Shown one piece after another: positions 34,825 to 43,922 of a stretch of DNA of 64,000 bases (positions are counted from its first letter, which is position 1; each line of letters begins with the position of its first letter). A model generated the notes under the pieces. It made no database searches. It was not told the origin of the DNA and worked only from the letters and a program-made list of their open reading frames with translations. This DNA comes from Kribbella sindirgiensis (GTDB lineage: Bacteria; Actinomycetota; Actinomycetes; Propionibacteriales; Kribbellaceae), in assembly GCF_004331435.1 (NCBI RefSeq), contig NZ_SJKA01000025.1:1-64000 (forward strand), given 5' to 3'. The translations under genes were made by a program, and so were the position numbers.

Positions 34825-35688
34825 CTACAGGTCGAGCGTCCGCCGGTGCACCTGGTACTGCGGGCGGTACCCGAGGCGGTCGTTGGTGCGCCGCATAGCC
34901 GTGTTGGTGTCGACCGTGTCGGTGAGCAGGCCGTCGAGATCGGGGAAGCGGCGACGGATCTCGTGGATCTGGGCGGCCTTCATCCACAGCGCGAGCCCGC
35001 GGCCGCGGTGCTCGGGGAGGACGGCGGTGCCGTAGTTCTGGCCGTCGCCCTTCCCGTCGCCCGCGACGACGACCTCGGTGAAGCCGGCGATACGGCCGGT
35101 GGCGTCGACCGCCGCGACGACCGAGAGCCGTTCGCCGCGCTGCTCGATCAGCTGTGCGGCGTGCCTGGTCCGTTCGACGTCCCACACGTCCACGCCCGTG
35201 TCGATCGTGCCCGACGGCGCGTCGTTCATCCCCGTGCGGGCGTCGGTGAAGGTGTGCACCAGTTCGTCCGGCGCTGCCCCTTCCCAGGACACCAGCCGGT
35301 AGCCGGGGACCTCCGGTACGTCGGGCGTTGTCGTCGTCGAGAGATCGAGCCGCGCGTAGATCAGCGTCAGGCCGATCGTGAACCCGTGACGCCGGAGGAA
35401 GTGGTCGCCGACCGAGTTGACGTCGACATCCGTGACCAGCGTCCGTACGTCGTGGTCGCGCGCGCCGGTGACGACGGCGCCGAGCAGGAGCGTGCCGATC
35501 CCACGGCCGCGCTCGGCCGGGTGCACGGTGATCTCCAGGTCGCCCAGGTGCGCGTGGGACTTGCGGCTGCTCAGGCGCAGGAACGCGGAACCGACCGGCG
35601 TACCGTCGGCCTGCGCAGCCAGCCAGGCGATCCGGCGGCTGAACGGCTTGTGGTCGGGATCCGTCAGCGGAATCAGTCGAATGCTCAA
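34825..35688 (-). CDS. Double-domain GNAT acetyltransferase
   Basis: A 287-residue protein with two GNAT modules. The first (about 1-140) holds the acetyl-CoA loop VHPAERGRGIGTLLLGAVVT and a degenerate C-terminus; the second (about 145-287) holds VLPEHRGRGLALWMKAAQIH and ends NDRLGYRPQYQVHRR. This layout resembles mycothiol synthase and related tandem GNATs, but the specific substrate is unclear. The start TTG 35688 has TATCTT 6 bases upstream; ATG 35733 (15 codons earlier) is an alternative. Divergent from the GntR regulator. Confidence 0.82.
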   Translation of the reverse strand: MSIRLIPLTDPDHKPFSRRIAWLAAQADGTPVGSAFLRLSSRKSHAHLGDLEITVHPAERGRGIGTLLLGAVVTGARDHDVRTLVTDVDVNSVGDHFLRRHGFTIGLTLIYARLDLSTTTTPDVPEVPGYRLVSWEGAAPDELVHTFTDARTGMNDAPSGTIDTGVDVWDVERTRHAAQLIEQRGERLSVVAAVDATGRIAGFTEVVVAGDGKGDGQNYGTAVLPEHRGRGLALWMKAAQIHEIRRRFPDLDGLLTDTVDTNTAMRRTNDRLGYRPQYQVHRRTLDL

Positions 35689-35694
35689 GACGTC

Positions 35695-35700
35695 AAGATA
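35695..35700 (-). promoter_or_regulatory. Putative leaderless -10 box (TATCTT) for the double-GNAT gene
   Basis: On the minus strand TATCTT is followed by 6 bases and TTG 35688. This supports the TTG over the upstream ATG. Confidence 0.4.
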
Positions 35701-35787
35701 ACGCCGTCCCGGGATCACGTGCCGCGTGCCCATCCATCCGCTACCGTGGCGCGCAGGCCGAACGGGGAGCGGGGAGAGGAGCCAGGG

Positions 35788-36474
35788 GTGGAGCAGCTGG
35801 ACGAGGACGCCCGCCGGGACCGGATGATCCGCACGATCGGTGCCGATCACATCGCGCTCCGCGAGCAGGTGCTCGCGGAACTGCGGCGGCGGATCGTGGA
35901 CGGTGAGTACCACGAGGGCGAGCGGCTGACCGAGACGCGTCTCGCGGACGACTTCGGGGTGTCACGAAACCCGGTCCGGGAAGCACTGCGTGTGGTGGAG
36001 GCCGAAGGCTTCGTCCAGATCCTTCCGCGCCGCGGCGCGGTTGTCGCGACCCTCGACGAGACTGCGGTCCGGGATCTGTTCGCCGTCCGGGAGCAGCTCG
36101 AGACGCTCGCTGCCGGGCTCGCGGCGGAGCGGGCGACGCCGGCGGGGATCTCGACCCTGCGGCGGCTGGTCGAGGAGGCGAACGACGCCACGAAGGCGGA
36201 GGACTTCGACCGGGTCGCCGAGCTCAACAGCGAGTTCCACCGGGCCGTGATCGAGGTCAGCGGGAACCGCTGGCTGCTCTCGATCTCGGCCGCGATGTAC
36301 CACCACGTTCACTGGGTGTTCCGGGTCGGCGCGGCCCAGCGCGCGCCGCACTCGTCCGAGGAGCACGTCCGGCTGGTCGAGGCGATCGAAGCCGGCGACT
36401 CTGCCGCCGCAAGCACAGCCGCCCGCCTCCACGTAGAAGCCGCTGCCAAAGCCGCCCTGATCCGAAAAACCTGA
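35788..36474 (+). CDS. GntR-family regulator with FCD domain
   Basis: A 228-residue FadR-type GntR regulator. The winged helix (VLAELRRRIVDGEYHEGERL, then LADDFGVSRNPVREALRVVE) occupies residues 30-95; the helical FCD ligand domain follows with metal-binding residues expected in LNSEFHRAVIEVSGN (Asp/His type) and SSEEHVRLVEAIEAGD. Ligands are usually carboxylates or amino acids. GTG 35788 has GGAGAGGAG about 7 bases upstream. The gene runs head-on into the ABC importer operon (2-base gap), whose promoter carries a TGTATACA GntR-like site. Confidence 0.9.
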   Translation: MEQLDEDARRDRMIRTIGADHIALREQVLAELRRRIVDGEYHEGERLTETRLADDFGVSRNPVREALRVVEAEGFVQILPRRGAVVATLDETAVRDLFAVREQLETLAAGLAAERATPAGISTLRRLVEEANDATKAEDFDRVAELNSEFHRAVIEVSGNRWLLSISAAMYHHVHWVFRVGAAQRAPHSSEEHVRLVEAIEAGDSAAASTAARLHVEAAAKAALIRKT

Positions 36475-36476
36475 CG

Positions 36477-38228
36477 TCAGCGGCCTACTGCGTAGCCCTG
36501 CATGCCGCGTGGGTTGGCTGCGGCCGCGAGTACGCCGTCGGCTTCCTTCCGGACCGCGCACAGCCGGCCGAGGCTCCACGGGTCGGACTCGGTCACGACG
36601 TGCCCACGCCGTACCAGCTCGTCCATGACGACCCGGCCGACCCGGCTCTCCACCACCAGCCCACCCGGCTCGCTGGCTCGCGGGTAGAACGACGACGGGA
36701 ACCCGGTGGTGTGCCAAGCAGGCGCGTCAATCGCCTCCTGCAGGTCCAACCCACCGCCGAGATGCCGCAGCAGGAACAGCAACTGCCACTGGTCCTGCTG
36801 GTCACCACCAGGCGAACCGCAGGCCATGACCGGCTGACCGTCCCGCAGCACCAGCGTCGGCGTCAGAGTCGTCCGCGGACGCTTCCCAGGCGCAAGCGAC
36901 GCCGGTAGCCCCTCCTCGAGCCAGAACATCTGCGCCCGACTCCCCAGACAGAACCCAAGCTCCGGAATCGTCGGCGACGACTGCAACCAGCCGCCGCTCG
37001 GCGTCGCCGAGATCATGTTCCCCCACCGGTCGACCACATCCACGTGGCAGGTGTCCCCACGCGTCTCACCGACCGGAGAAACGGTCGGCTCACCCGTCGT
37101 CGCATCACCCGTCTCGTTGCCCGCAGCAATCGACGGCAGCCTCGGCGTACGCCCGTCCGGACTACCCGGCCGCAACTCCAGCGACGCCTCCGAACCGATC
37201 AGCTTCGCCCGCTCAGCGGCATACCCAGGAGACAGGAGCGTGTCGAGCGGTACGTCGGCGCCGTCGCCGTACCACGCCTCCCGGTCCGCGTACGACAGCT
37301 TCATGACCTCGACCGTCGCGTGCACGCCCTCGGCGGTATCGAGGTCGACGTCACCGAGCTCCGCGAGTACCGCGAGTGACTGCAGCAGACCAGGGCCCTG
37401 GCCCCACGGACCGGTCTTGGCGACCGTGTAGCCGTTCCAGTCGTACGTCGCCGGGTCTTCCCACGTCGCCTCGAACGCCGCCAGATCGTCGCCGGTGATC
37501 AAACCGGCGTGATCCGACCCGCTGGAGTCGCGATGCGGCAGCCGCGAGAACGTGTCGATCGCCTCCGCGACGAACCCTTCCCGCCACACCTTCCGCGCCT
37601 GCTCGATCTGCGCCTGCCGGTCCGCTCCGACGGCCTCTCGCACCAGCTTCTCGAGTGTCGCGGCGTACGCCTCGTTGCTGAACCGGCCCGTCACCGGACG
37701 GCCGTCCTTGAGCCAGAGCGCTGCGGACGTCGGCCAGTGCTCCTCGAAGAGCTGCTGCACGGTGCCGATGGTGTCGGCGATCCTCGGCACCAGCGGATGC
37801 CCGTTGCGGGCGTAGTCGATCGCGGGCTCGAGTACGACGCTCAACGGCAGGGTGCCGTGGTCGCGCAACAGGAGCAGCCAGGCGTCGACCGCGCCGGGAA
37901 CCGTGGCCGCGAGCGGACCGGAACCGGGCACCAACGTCAGACCGAGTGACCGGTAGTGCTCGATGGTCGCACCGGCCGGCGCGACGCCCTGACCGCAGAG
38001 GACCCGCGGCGCCGGGTCGTCGGCGGTCGCGATGATCGCCGGCACCTCCCCGCCCGGACCGTTGAGGTGCGGCTCGACCACGTGCAGCACGAACCCGGCG
38101 GCGGCGCCCGCGTCGAACGCGTTGCCGCCCAGCTCGAGGATCCGCATGGCCGACTGCGACGCCAGCCAGTGCGTGGACGAAACCATCCCGAACGTGCCAC
38201 GGAGGGTAGGACGAGTGGTGAAGCTCAT
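36477..38228 (-). CDS. Gamma-glutamyltransferase-family Ntn hydrolase, altered donor site
   Basis: A 583-residue Ntn-hydrolase of the GGT family. The autoprocessing and catalytic Thr is T393 in GDTCHVDVVDRWGNMISATP, matching the DTTH motif of E. coli GGT, followed by family features (FCLGSRAQMFW, RPRTTLTPTLVLRDGQPV, GSPGGDQ). Processing would give chains of about 392 and 191 residues. The region that in GGT reads FREXAP with the glutamate-binding Arg reads CGQGVAP here (residues 78-84), so a gamma-glutamyl donor is doubtful. No signal peptide. Last gene of the ABC importer operon, overlapping the upstream ATPase gene by 4 bases. Confidence 0.85.
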   Translation of the reverse strand: MSFTTRPTLRGTFGMVSSTHWLASQSAMRILELGGNAFDAGAAAGFVLHVVEPHLNGPGGEVPAIIATADDPAPRVLCGQGVAPAGATIEHYRSLGLTLVPGSGPLAATVPGAVDAWLLLLRDHGTLPLSVVLEPAIDYARNGHPLVPRIADTIGTVQQLFEEHWPTSAALWLKDGRPVTGRFSNEAYAATLEKLVREAVGADRQAQIEQARKVWREGFVAEAIDTFSRLPHRDSSGSDHAGLITGDDLAAFEATWEDPATYDWNGYTVAKTGPWGQGPGLLQSLAVLAELGDVDLDTAEGVHATVEVMKLSYADREAWYGDGADVPLDTLLSPGYAAERAKLIGSEASLELRPGSPDGRTPRLPSIAAGNETGDATTGEPTVSPVGETRGDTCHVDVVDRWGNMISATPSGGWLQSSPTIPELGFCLGSRAQMFWLEEGLPASLAPGKRPRTTLTPTLVLRDGQPVMACGSPGGDQQDQWQLLFLLRHLGGGLDLQEAIDAPAWHTTGFPSSFYPRASEPGGLVVESRVGRVVMDELVRRGHVVTESDPWSLGRLCAVRKEADGVLAAAANPRGMQGYAVGR

Positions 38229-39235
38229 GGGGCCTCCCGGCCTGGACTGAGGAGCTGAGATTGCGAAGCGACCGGTCGTACGTCGGGACCGGTGCCGTCG
38301 TCGTTGACGAGGTGACACGCGACCTGATGTCCACCTTCCCCGATCGTCCGCCGTTCCGGGACGACTGTCCGGCATGTGTCCACCGCGACCGGGCATCGGG
38401 TGTGGAAACGGCAGCCGGGTGGCGGGTCGATCGCCGACGGAAGGTCGTCACCGAGCAGAACGGGCCGGCGGGCGCGCTGCTCGGCGGGATCGGGGACCGG
38501 CGCGGCGGACAGCAGCGCCTGCGTGTACGGGTGCGCCGGGCTCCCGAAGATCCTCGCGCGCGGTCCCTGCTCGACCAGCTGCCCGAGATACATCACCGCA
38601 ACCTCGTCCGCGAGGTACTCGACCGCGGACAGGTCGTGCGTGATGAACAGGCAGGCGAAGCCGAGATCACGCTGGAGATCGGCGAGCAGATTGAGTACGG
38701 CGGCTTGCACCGAGACGTCCAGCGCACTGGTCGGCTCGTCCGCGACGAGCAGCCGTGGCTCGGAGATCAGCGCGCGGGCGATGCTGACGCGCTGGCGCTG
38801 ACCGCCGGACAGCTCATGGGGTGCACGCTGCGCGACCTCCGGACGCAAGCCGACCCGGCGCAGTGACTCGGACACCTTGGCGGAGATGTCCTTGCGCCGC
38901 ATGAGCCGCAGCGGTTCGCCGACGATGTCGCCGACGGACAGTCGCGGGTCGAGCGAGCCGGCCGGGTCCTGGAACACGATGGACACGTCGCGGCGGTGCG
39001 GCCGGAGCCGGCGCCGGTTCAGGTGGGTGATGTCGGCGCCCGCGAGCCGGACGGTTCCGCCGGTCGGTTCGAGCAGCCGGACGATGCAGCGGCCGACGGT
39101 CGACTTCCCGGAGCCGCTCTCGCCGACGAGTGCGACGACGGAGCCCTGCCGGATCCGCAGCGTGACACCGTCGACCGCCCGCACGGGGCCGAAGTGCATG
39201 ACGAGGTCCTCGACCTCCAACGCGAGGGAATCCAT
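38225..39235 (-). CDS. Dipeptide/oligopeptide-type ABC importer ATPase (DppF/OppF-like)
   Basis: A 336-residue ABC ATPase: Walker A GESGSGKST near residue 42, signature ELSGGQRQRVSIARAL, Walker B LLVADEPTSALD, and the C-terminal oligopeptide-ATPase domain with the Cys-rich GCRFHTRCPVAVDTC motif. It powers uptake with the paired ATPase. Start ATG 39235 overlaps the upstream stop by 4 bases; the longer in-frame start is rejected. Confidence 0.92.
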   Translation of the reverse strand: MDSLALEVEDLVMHFGPVRAVDGVTLRIRQGSVVALVGESGSGKSTVGRCIVRLLEPTGGTVRLAGADITHLNRRRLRPHRRDVSIVFQDPAGSLDPRLSVGDIVGEPLRLMRRKDISAKVSESLRRVGLRPEVAQRAPHELSGGQRQRVSIARALISEPRLLVADEPTSALDVSVQAAVLNLLADLQRDLGFACLFITHDLSAVEYLADEVAVMYLGQLVEQGPRARIFGSPAHPYTQALLSAAPVPDPAEQRARRPVLLGDDLPSAIDPPPGCRFHTRCPVAVDTCRTVVPERRTIGEGGHQVACHLVNDDGTGPDVRPVASQSQLLSPGREAP

Positions 39236-40212
39236 CAGACCTCCACGGGTTCGCGGACCGGGTTCCAGCACGCGACGCGATGCGGGCGGTCGGTGAGTTG
39301 CGGCTGGGACGACGTACAGGTGTCGAGGGCGCGTGGGCAGCGGTCGGCGAACGTGCACGCGTCGGGTTGCTCGGTGAGCACCGGGACGAGGCCGGGAATC
39401 TCGTTCAGGCGCTGGGCGTCGGCGTGCCGTCCGGCGGCGGGGGAGGCCCTGAGCAGACCGACCGTGTACGGGTGCTCCGGGTGTGCGAACAGGTCGTGTA
39501 CGTCGGCGGTCTCCACGACGCGTCCGGCGTACATCACCGCGACGCGGTCGGCGAGATCGGCGACCACTCCGAGGTCGTGCGTGATCAGCACGATGCTGGT
39601 CCCGAGGCGCTCGCGCAGACCACGCAGTACGTCGAGGATTCCGGCCTGGATCGTGACGTCGAGGGCCGTGGTCGGCTCGTCGGCGATCAGCACCTTCGGG
39701 TCGCAGGCGACCGCCATCGCGATCATCACGCGCTGCCGCATGCCGCCGGACAGCTGGTGCGGATAGTCCCCGACGCGGCGCTCGGCGGACGGGATGCCGA
39801 CGAGCTTGAGCAGTTCGATCGCGCGGGCGTGCGCCGCCTGGCGGTTGAGGCCGATATGCGTCCGCAGGACCTCGATGATCTGGTGGCCGACGGTGAAGAC
39901 CGGGTTCAGTGAGGTCATCGGCTCCTGGAAGATGTACGCGACCTCGCGGCCGCGGATCGAGCGGAGCGTTCGCTTGTCGGCGCCGATCAGCTCGGTCCCG
40001 TCGAGCTCGACCGAGCCGTCGACGGTCGCCGTCCGGGGGAGAAGGCCGGCGATGCTCATCGCGGTGACGCTCTTGCCGCAGCCGGACTCACCGACCACGG
40101 CCAGGACCTCGCCGTCCCCGACGTCGAAGCTGACCCGGTCGACCGCCGACAACGGCCCGTCTTCGGTACGGAAGGTGACCGAGAGATCTTTGACTGCCAG
40201 TACAGGTTTCAT
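39235..40212 (-). CDS. Dipeptide/oligopeptide-type ABC importer ATPase (DppD/OppD-like)
   Basis: A 325-residue ABC ATPase: Walker A GESGCGKS near residue 38, Q-loop FQEPMTSLNP, signature QLSGGMRQRVMIAMAV, Walker B VLIADEPTTALD and the C-terminal CTFADRCPRALDTC motif that binds an Fe-S cluster or metal in this subfamily. It pairs with the downstream ATPase. Start ATG 40212 overlaps the permease stop by 4 bases. Confidence 0.93.
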   Translation of the reverse strand: MKPVLAVKDLSVTFRTEDGPLSAVDRVSFDVGDGEVLAVVGESGCGKSVTAMSIAGLLPRTATVDGSVELDGTELIGADKRTLRSIRGREVAYIFQEPMTSLNPVFTVGHQIIEVLRTHIGLNRQAAHARAIELLKLVGIPSAERRVGDYPHQLSGGMRQRVMIAMAVACDPKVLIADEPTTALDVTIQAGILDVLRGLRERLGTSIVLITHDLGVVADLADRVAVMYAGRVVETADVHDLFAHPEHPYTVGLLRASPAAGRHADAQRLNEIPGLVPVLTEQPDACTFADRCPRALDTCTSSQPQLTDRPHRVACWNPVREPVEV

Positions 40213-41099
40213 CGGCGGCTCGCCTTCGGGTCGAGGGCGTCGCGGAGGCTGTCGCCGACGATGTTGAACGCCAGCGTGAGCAGCATGATCGCGACACCCG
40301 GCATCACCGCGGCCCACGGCGCCCGGGACGCGAACTGCTGCGCGTCGGCGAGCATCGTGCCGAGGCTCGGGGCGGGTGGCTGGATGCCGAGGCCGAGGAA
40401 CGACAGCACGGCCTCGCCGAGGATCGCCGCCGGGATGCCGACGGTGGCCTGGACGATGATCGCGGAGCCGGCGTTCGGGAAGATGTGCCGGCCCAGCACC
40501 CAGGCGTCGCTCGCGCCCTCGACGATCGCCGCGGCGACGAAGTCGAGCGACTTGATCCGCAGCGTCTCCGACCGGACGATCCGGATCATGCCGGGGATCT
40601 GCGCGATCCCGATCGCGATCGCCGCGTTGCCGAGGCTCGCGCCGCGGATCGCGGCGAGCCCGACCGCGAGGATCAGGAACGGGAACGCGAGCACCAGGTC
40701 GGTGAGCCGGGAGATCAGCGCGTCGACGGTTCGGAAGTACCCGGCGATCAGCCCGAGCGGTACGCCGACCACCAGCGAGAACGCGACCGCCAGGACACCG
40801 ACGTGCAGCGACGCGCGCAGTCCGAACATGATCCGCGAGAGCACGTCGCGGCCGAGGTCGTCGGTGCCAAGCAGGTACCCGGCGGTGCCCGGGGGAGCGA
40901 ATGCACGGTCGAGGTGGGTCTGGGTGGGCTCGTGCGGCGCCAGCCAGTTGGCGAAGACCGCGAGGATCACCGCGATCGCCAGCACTGCGAGCCCGGTCAG
41001 AGCGAGCGGGTTGTGCAGGATCCGGCGTACCACTCGGCGGCGGTTGCTGCGGAGCGGCGCCGCCGTCAAAGCATCAGTGACATCAGCGACTGCCATCAC
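40209..41099 (-). CDS. ABC importer permease (DppC-like)
   Basis: A 296-residue inner-membrane permease with an N-terminal segment (LTGLAVLAIAVILAVFANWL), the extracytoplasmic LLGTDDLGRDVLSRIMFGLR motif of DppC/OppC, and five further segments ending with the EAA loop GASDAWVLGRHIFPNAGSAI. It forms half of the translocation pore. GTG 41099 overlaps the dppB-like stop by 4 bases; ATG 41096 is an equal alternative. Confidence 0.92.
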   Translation of the reverse strand: MMAVADVTDALTAAPLRSNRRRVVRRILHNPLALTGLAVLAIAVILAVFANWLAPHEPTQTHLDRAFAPPGTAGYLLGTDDLGRDVLSRIMFGLRASLHVGVLAVAFSLVVGVPLGLIAGYFRTVDALISRLTDLVLAFPFLILAVGLAAIRGASLGNAAIAIGIAQIPGMIRIVRSETLRIKSLDFVAAAIVEGASDAWVLGRHIFPNAGSAIIVQATVGIPAAILGEAVLSFLGLGIQPPAPSLGTMLADAQQFASRAPWAAVMPGVAIMLLTLAFNIVGDSLRDALDPKASRR

Positions 41100-42049
41100 G
41101 CTTCACCTCGCACGCGGATCCGCGGATCGATGACGGAGTACAGCAGGTCGACCAGCAGATTGATGACGATGTACGACGTCGCGGTCACCAGCACGACCGC
41201 CTGGATCACGGGATAGTCGCGCTGGAAGACCGCGTCGACGGTCAGCTTGCCGAATCCGGGGAGCGCGAAGATCCGCTCCGTCACGACCGCGCCGGAGATC
41301 AGCGCGCCCAGCTGGAGGCCGACGATCGTGACGACCACGATCAGGCTGTTGCGCAGGGCGTGCTTGCCGACGACCGCCTTGGGCGGAAGACCTTTGGCTT
41401 CCGCCGTCCGGATGTAGTCGGCGGACAGCGCGTCGAGCATCGAGGACCTGGTCTGGCGCATGATCACGGCGGACAGACCGGTGCCGAGGATCAGCGCCGG
41501 GAGGATCAGGTGGTGCAGGTTCGCCACCGGGTTGCTGAAGAACGGGACGAAACCCGAGGCAGGAAAGAGGCCGAGGGCAACCGACAGGTACAGGATCGCC
41601 ATCAGCCCGAGCCAGAAGTGCGGCACCGACAGACCGAGCAGGGCCAGCGCGTTCGCGGCCCATTCCGCCGGGCGCCCACGACGTACGGCGGCGATGACAC
41701 CGGCGCCGACCCCGATCACGCTCGCGATCAGGATCGCCAGGACCGACAGCTCGATCGTCACCGGCAGCGCGCTCAGGATCATCGACCGCACCGGCGTACC
41801 GGTCCGGATCGACTGCCCGAGATCACCGCGCGCCGCGTGGCTCACGAACTGCCAGAACTGCACGAGCCACGACTGGTCGAGCCCGTACTGCTGCCGGATC
41901 GCCCGCAGCGACTCCGGATCGCGGTCCTCACCCGCCAGCGCCAGCGCCGGATCCCCCGGCAACGCCCGCACCCCGGCGAACACCACGATCGTCGCGAGCA
42001 CGAGCGTCACCGCAGACTGCCACAAACGATTGAGGAGATACCTTCTCAC
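41096..42049 (-). CDS. ABC importer permease (DppB-like)
   Basis: A 317-residue permease: MRRYLLNRLWQSAVTLVLAT start, the DppB/OppB GDPALALAGEDRDPESLRAI loop, and the EAA loop AKGLPPKAVVGKHALRNSLI. Six hydrophobic segments. It pairs with the DppC-like protein. Start overlaps the substrate-binding protein stop by 4 bases. Confidence 0.93.
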   Translation of the reverse strand: MRRYLLNRLWQSAVTLVLATIVVFAGVRALPGDPALALAGEDRDPESLRAIRQQYGLDQSWLVQFWQFVSHAARGDLGQSIRTGTPVRSMILSALPVTIELSVLAILIASVIGVGAGVIAAVRRGRPAEWAANALALLGLSVPHFWLGLMAILYLSVALGLFPASGFVPFFSNPVANLHHLILPALILGTGLSAVIMRQTRSSMLDALSADYIRTAEAKGLPPKAVVGKHALRNSLIVVVTIVGLQLGALISGAVVTERIFALPGFGKLTVDAVFQRDYPVIQAVVLVTATSYIVINLLVDLLYSVIDPRIRVRGEA

Positions 42050-43731
42050 TTCGCAAATCCCGCGAAGGCCGTGCGGATCACGCCGTCGGGGTAGACCTGG
42101 ATGCCCAGGAGCTTCTTCGAGACGCCGGTCAGGTTGCGCTGGCGGTACATGTAGATGATGGGGTCGTCCTGCTGCAGCAACGTGGTGACCTCGCCGTACA
42201 GCTTCACGCGCTGGGCCTGGTCGGTGGACTGGCGCGCGTCGGTCAGCAGCTTGTCGAGGGCCGGGTTGCTGTAGCCGGAGACGTTCTGGCTGCCGGTCGT
42301 GCCGACGAAGTTGTAGATGTTCGCGTCCGGGTCGACCCGCCCGGACCAGCCGAGCTGCAACAGCTGGAAGTCACCACGGTCCTGCTGGTCCAGCAGAGCG
42401 GCGTACTCGACCGGCTTGATGACCAGATCGAACCCGGCGTCCTTCACCATTCCCTGCAGCGCCTGTGCGAGGCGCAGACTGTCCGGGTTGTTCGACGTGA
42501 TCATCTCGACCTTGTACGGCGTACTCACGCCGGCGTCCGCCAGCAACTGCTTGGCCTTCGCGGGATCGTGCGCCGGGCACACCTGCGCCGCGTCGGAGGT
42601 GAACTCGCTCTTCGGCGAGATCGGCGAACAGGCGACCGTGTTGAGCCCGTTGAAGATCGACTTCACCAGCGCTTCCCGGTCGATCGCCAGCGCCAGCGCC
42701 TGGCGGACCTTCGGGTCCTTCGCGATCGGGGTGTCGAGCTGCTTCTGCGGGTTGCCGATGCCGTTGGCGTTCCCGATGTTGATGGTCAGGCCCTGGTAGC
42801 CCAGCGACTGCGACTGCAGCACGCTGACAGTGTCGTCCTTCTGCAGCGTCGGGGCGTCCTGCGACGACAGCGAGTCCGCGACCTGCGCGTCCCCGGACTT
42901 CAGGTTCGCGGAGCGGATGCTGGAGTCGGTGATGATCCGGTACTCGATCGCGTCCAGGTGCACCTTGGCGGCGTCGTAGTACTGCGGGTCCTTGACGACC
43001 TTGATCGAGTTCTGGGCGACCCGGCTGGCGAACTTGAACGGGCCGACGCAGACCGGCGCGGTGGAGAAGTTCGCGCCGAGCTTGGCGACCGCGGCCGGGC
43101 TGAGCACCATCCCGGCCCGGTCGGCCAGCGCGGCGGCCAGCGGGGCGAACGGCTTCGAGAGCTTGATGACCACGGTCTTCGGGTCCGGCGTCTCGATCGC
43201 GGTGACCGGGCCGAGCTCGCTCTTGCGCGCCGAGCCGGCCAGCGTGAGATCGCGGTTCAGCGAGATCTTGACCGCGTTGGAGTCGAACGTGCCGCCGTCG
43301 GCGAACTTCACGCCCTCCTTCAGCGGGATCGTCAGGCTGAGCCCGTCGGACGAGACCGTCGGCAGCGCGGTCGCGAGCTGCGGGACCAGCTTGGCGTCAG
43401 GGCCGAGGTCGTAGAGCTTCTCGCACATCGTGTGGAAGACGTACCGCGAGTACAGGCTGCGCGACAGCGTCGGGTCCAGCTTGTCCGGATCGGCGGACAG
43501 GGCGACCGTCAGCGTGCCGCCCTGCTTCACCTTCGCCGCGTCGGCCGCCTCACCGAACACATCCTGCCCGCCGGCCGACTGACTGCTCGACGGATTGTCA
43601 CCGCCGGCCGGCTCGACCGGCGAGCAGGCCGTCGCGACCAGGGCCGACGCAACGACGGCCGCGCCGATCCCAGCCGCGGTACGACGGCGGGTGCCGGAGA
43701 TGAAACGGTTCAGTGCGAGTCGACGAGTCAT
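42046..43731 (-). CDS. Family 5 extracellular solute-binding lipoprotein (DppA/OppA-like)
   Basis: A 561-residue peptide-type receptor. A twin-Arg-like basic start precedes a lipoprotein signal with Cys36 (LVATACSP), followed by a Ser/Gly-rich tether and the SBP_bac_5 fold (GGTLTVALSADPDKLDPTLS, then the PQLATALPTVSSDGLSLTI region). It captures peptides or peptide-like solutes for the DppBCDF-like importer and is first in the six-gene operon. AGGAG lies 8 bases before ATG 43731. A TGTATACA site about 43 bases upstream fits the GntR regulator at the far end of the operon. Confidence 0.93.
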   Translation of the reverse strand: MTRRLALNRFISGTRRRTAAGIGAAVVASALVATACSPVEPAGGDNPSSSQSAGGQDVFGEAADAAKVKQGGTLTVALSADPDKLDPTLSRSLYSRYVFHTMCEKLYDLGPDAKLVPQLATALPTVSSDGLSLTIPLKEGVKFADGGTFDSNAVKISLNRDLTLAGSARKSELGPVTAIETPDPKTVVIKLSKPFAPLAAALADRAGMVLSPAAVAKLGANFSTAPVCVGPFKFASRVAQNSIKVVKDPQYYDAAKVHLDAIEYRIITDSSIRSANLKSGDAQVADSLSSQDAPTLQKDDTVSVLQSQSLGYQGLTINIGNANGIGNPQKQLDTPIAKDPKVRQALALAIDREALVKSIFNGLNTVACSPISPKSEFTSDAAQVCPAHDPAKAKQLLADAGVSTPYKVEMITSNNPDSLRLAQALQGMVKDAGFDLVIKPVEYAALLDQQDRGDFQLLQLGWSGRVDPDANIYNFVGTTGSQNVSGYSNPALDKLLTDARQSTDQAQRVKLYGEVTTLLQQDDPIIYMYRQRNLTGVSKKLLGIQVYPDGVIRTAFAGFAK

Positions 43732-43773
43732 CGCGGTAGCTCCTGAGTAGGCGGGTTCTTGTCGACTGTTTCA

Positions 43774-43781
43774 TGTATACA
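43774..43781. promoter_or_regulatory. GntR-type operator core (TGTATACA) before the importer operon
   Basis: TGTATACA is a perfect palindrome within a 191-base region that otherwise shows no gene. It matches the nGTATACn core common for FadR/FCD GntR regulators and lies upstream of the solute-binding protein gene. Confidence 0.6.
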
Positions 43782-43922
43782 ACCGGAGTGCGCAAGTGAT
43801 TCGGCGAGTTTGAGTGAACCTTTTACGACCACCCGCCGTACTCCGTGTGGGACCCCTACGGCCTGCCCGCGTGTCCTCGAGTCGTGGCAACCCTCCAGCT
43901 GAGTGGGTGGGCCGTGTGTTGG

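Noticed and set aside
34806..34825. Small CTGTAG/CTACAG hairpin between the convergent methylase and GNAT genes
   Set aside because: The 6-bp stem is too weak to call a terminator in such GC-rich DNA.
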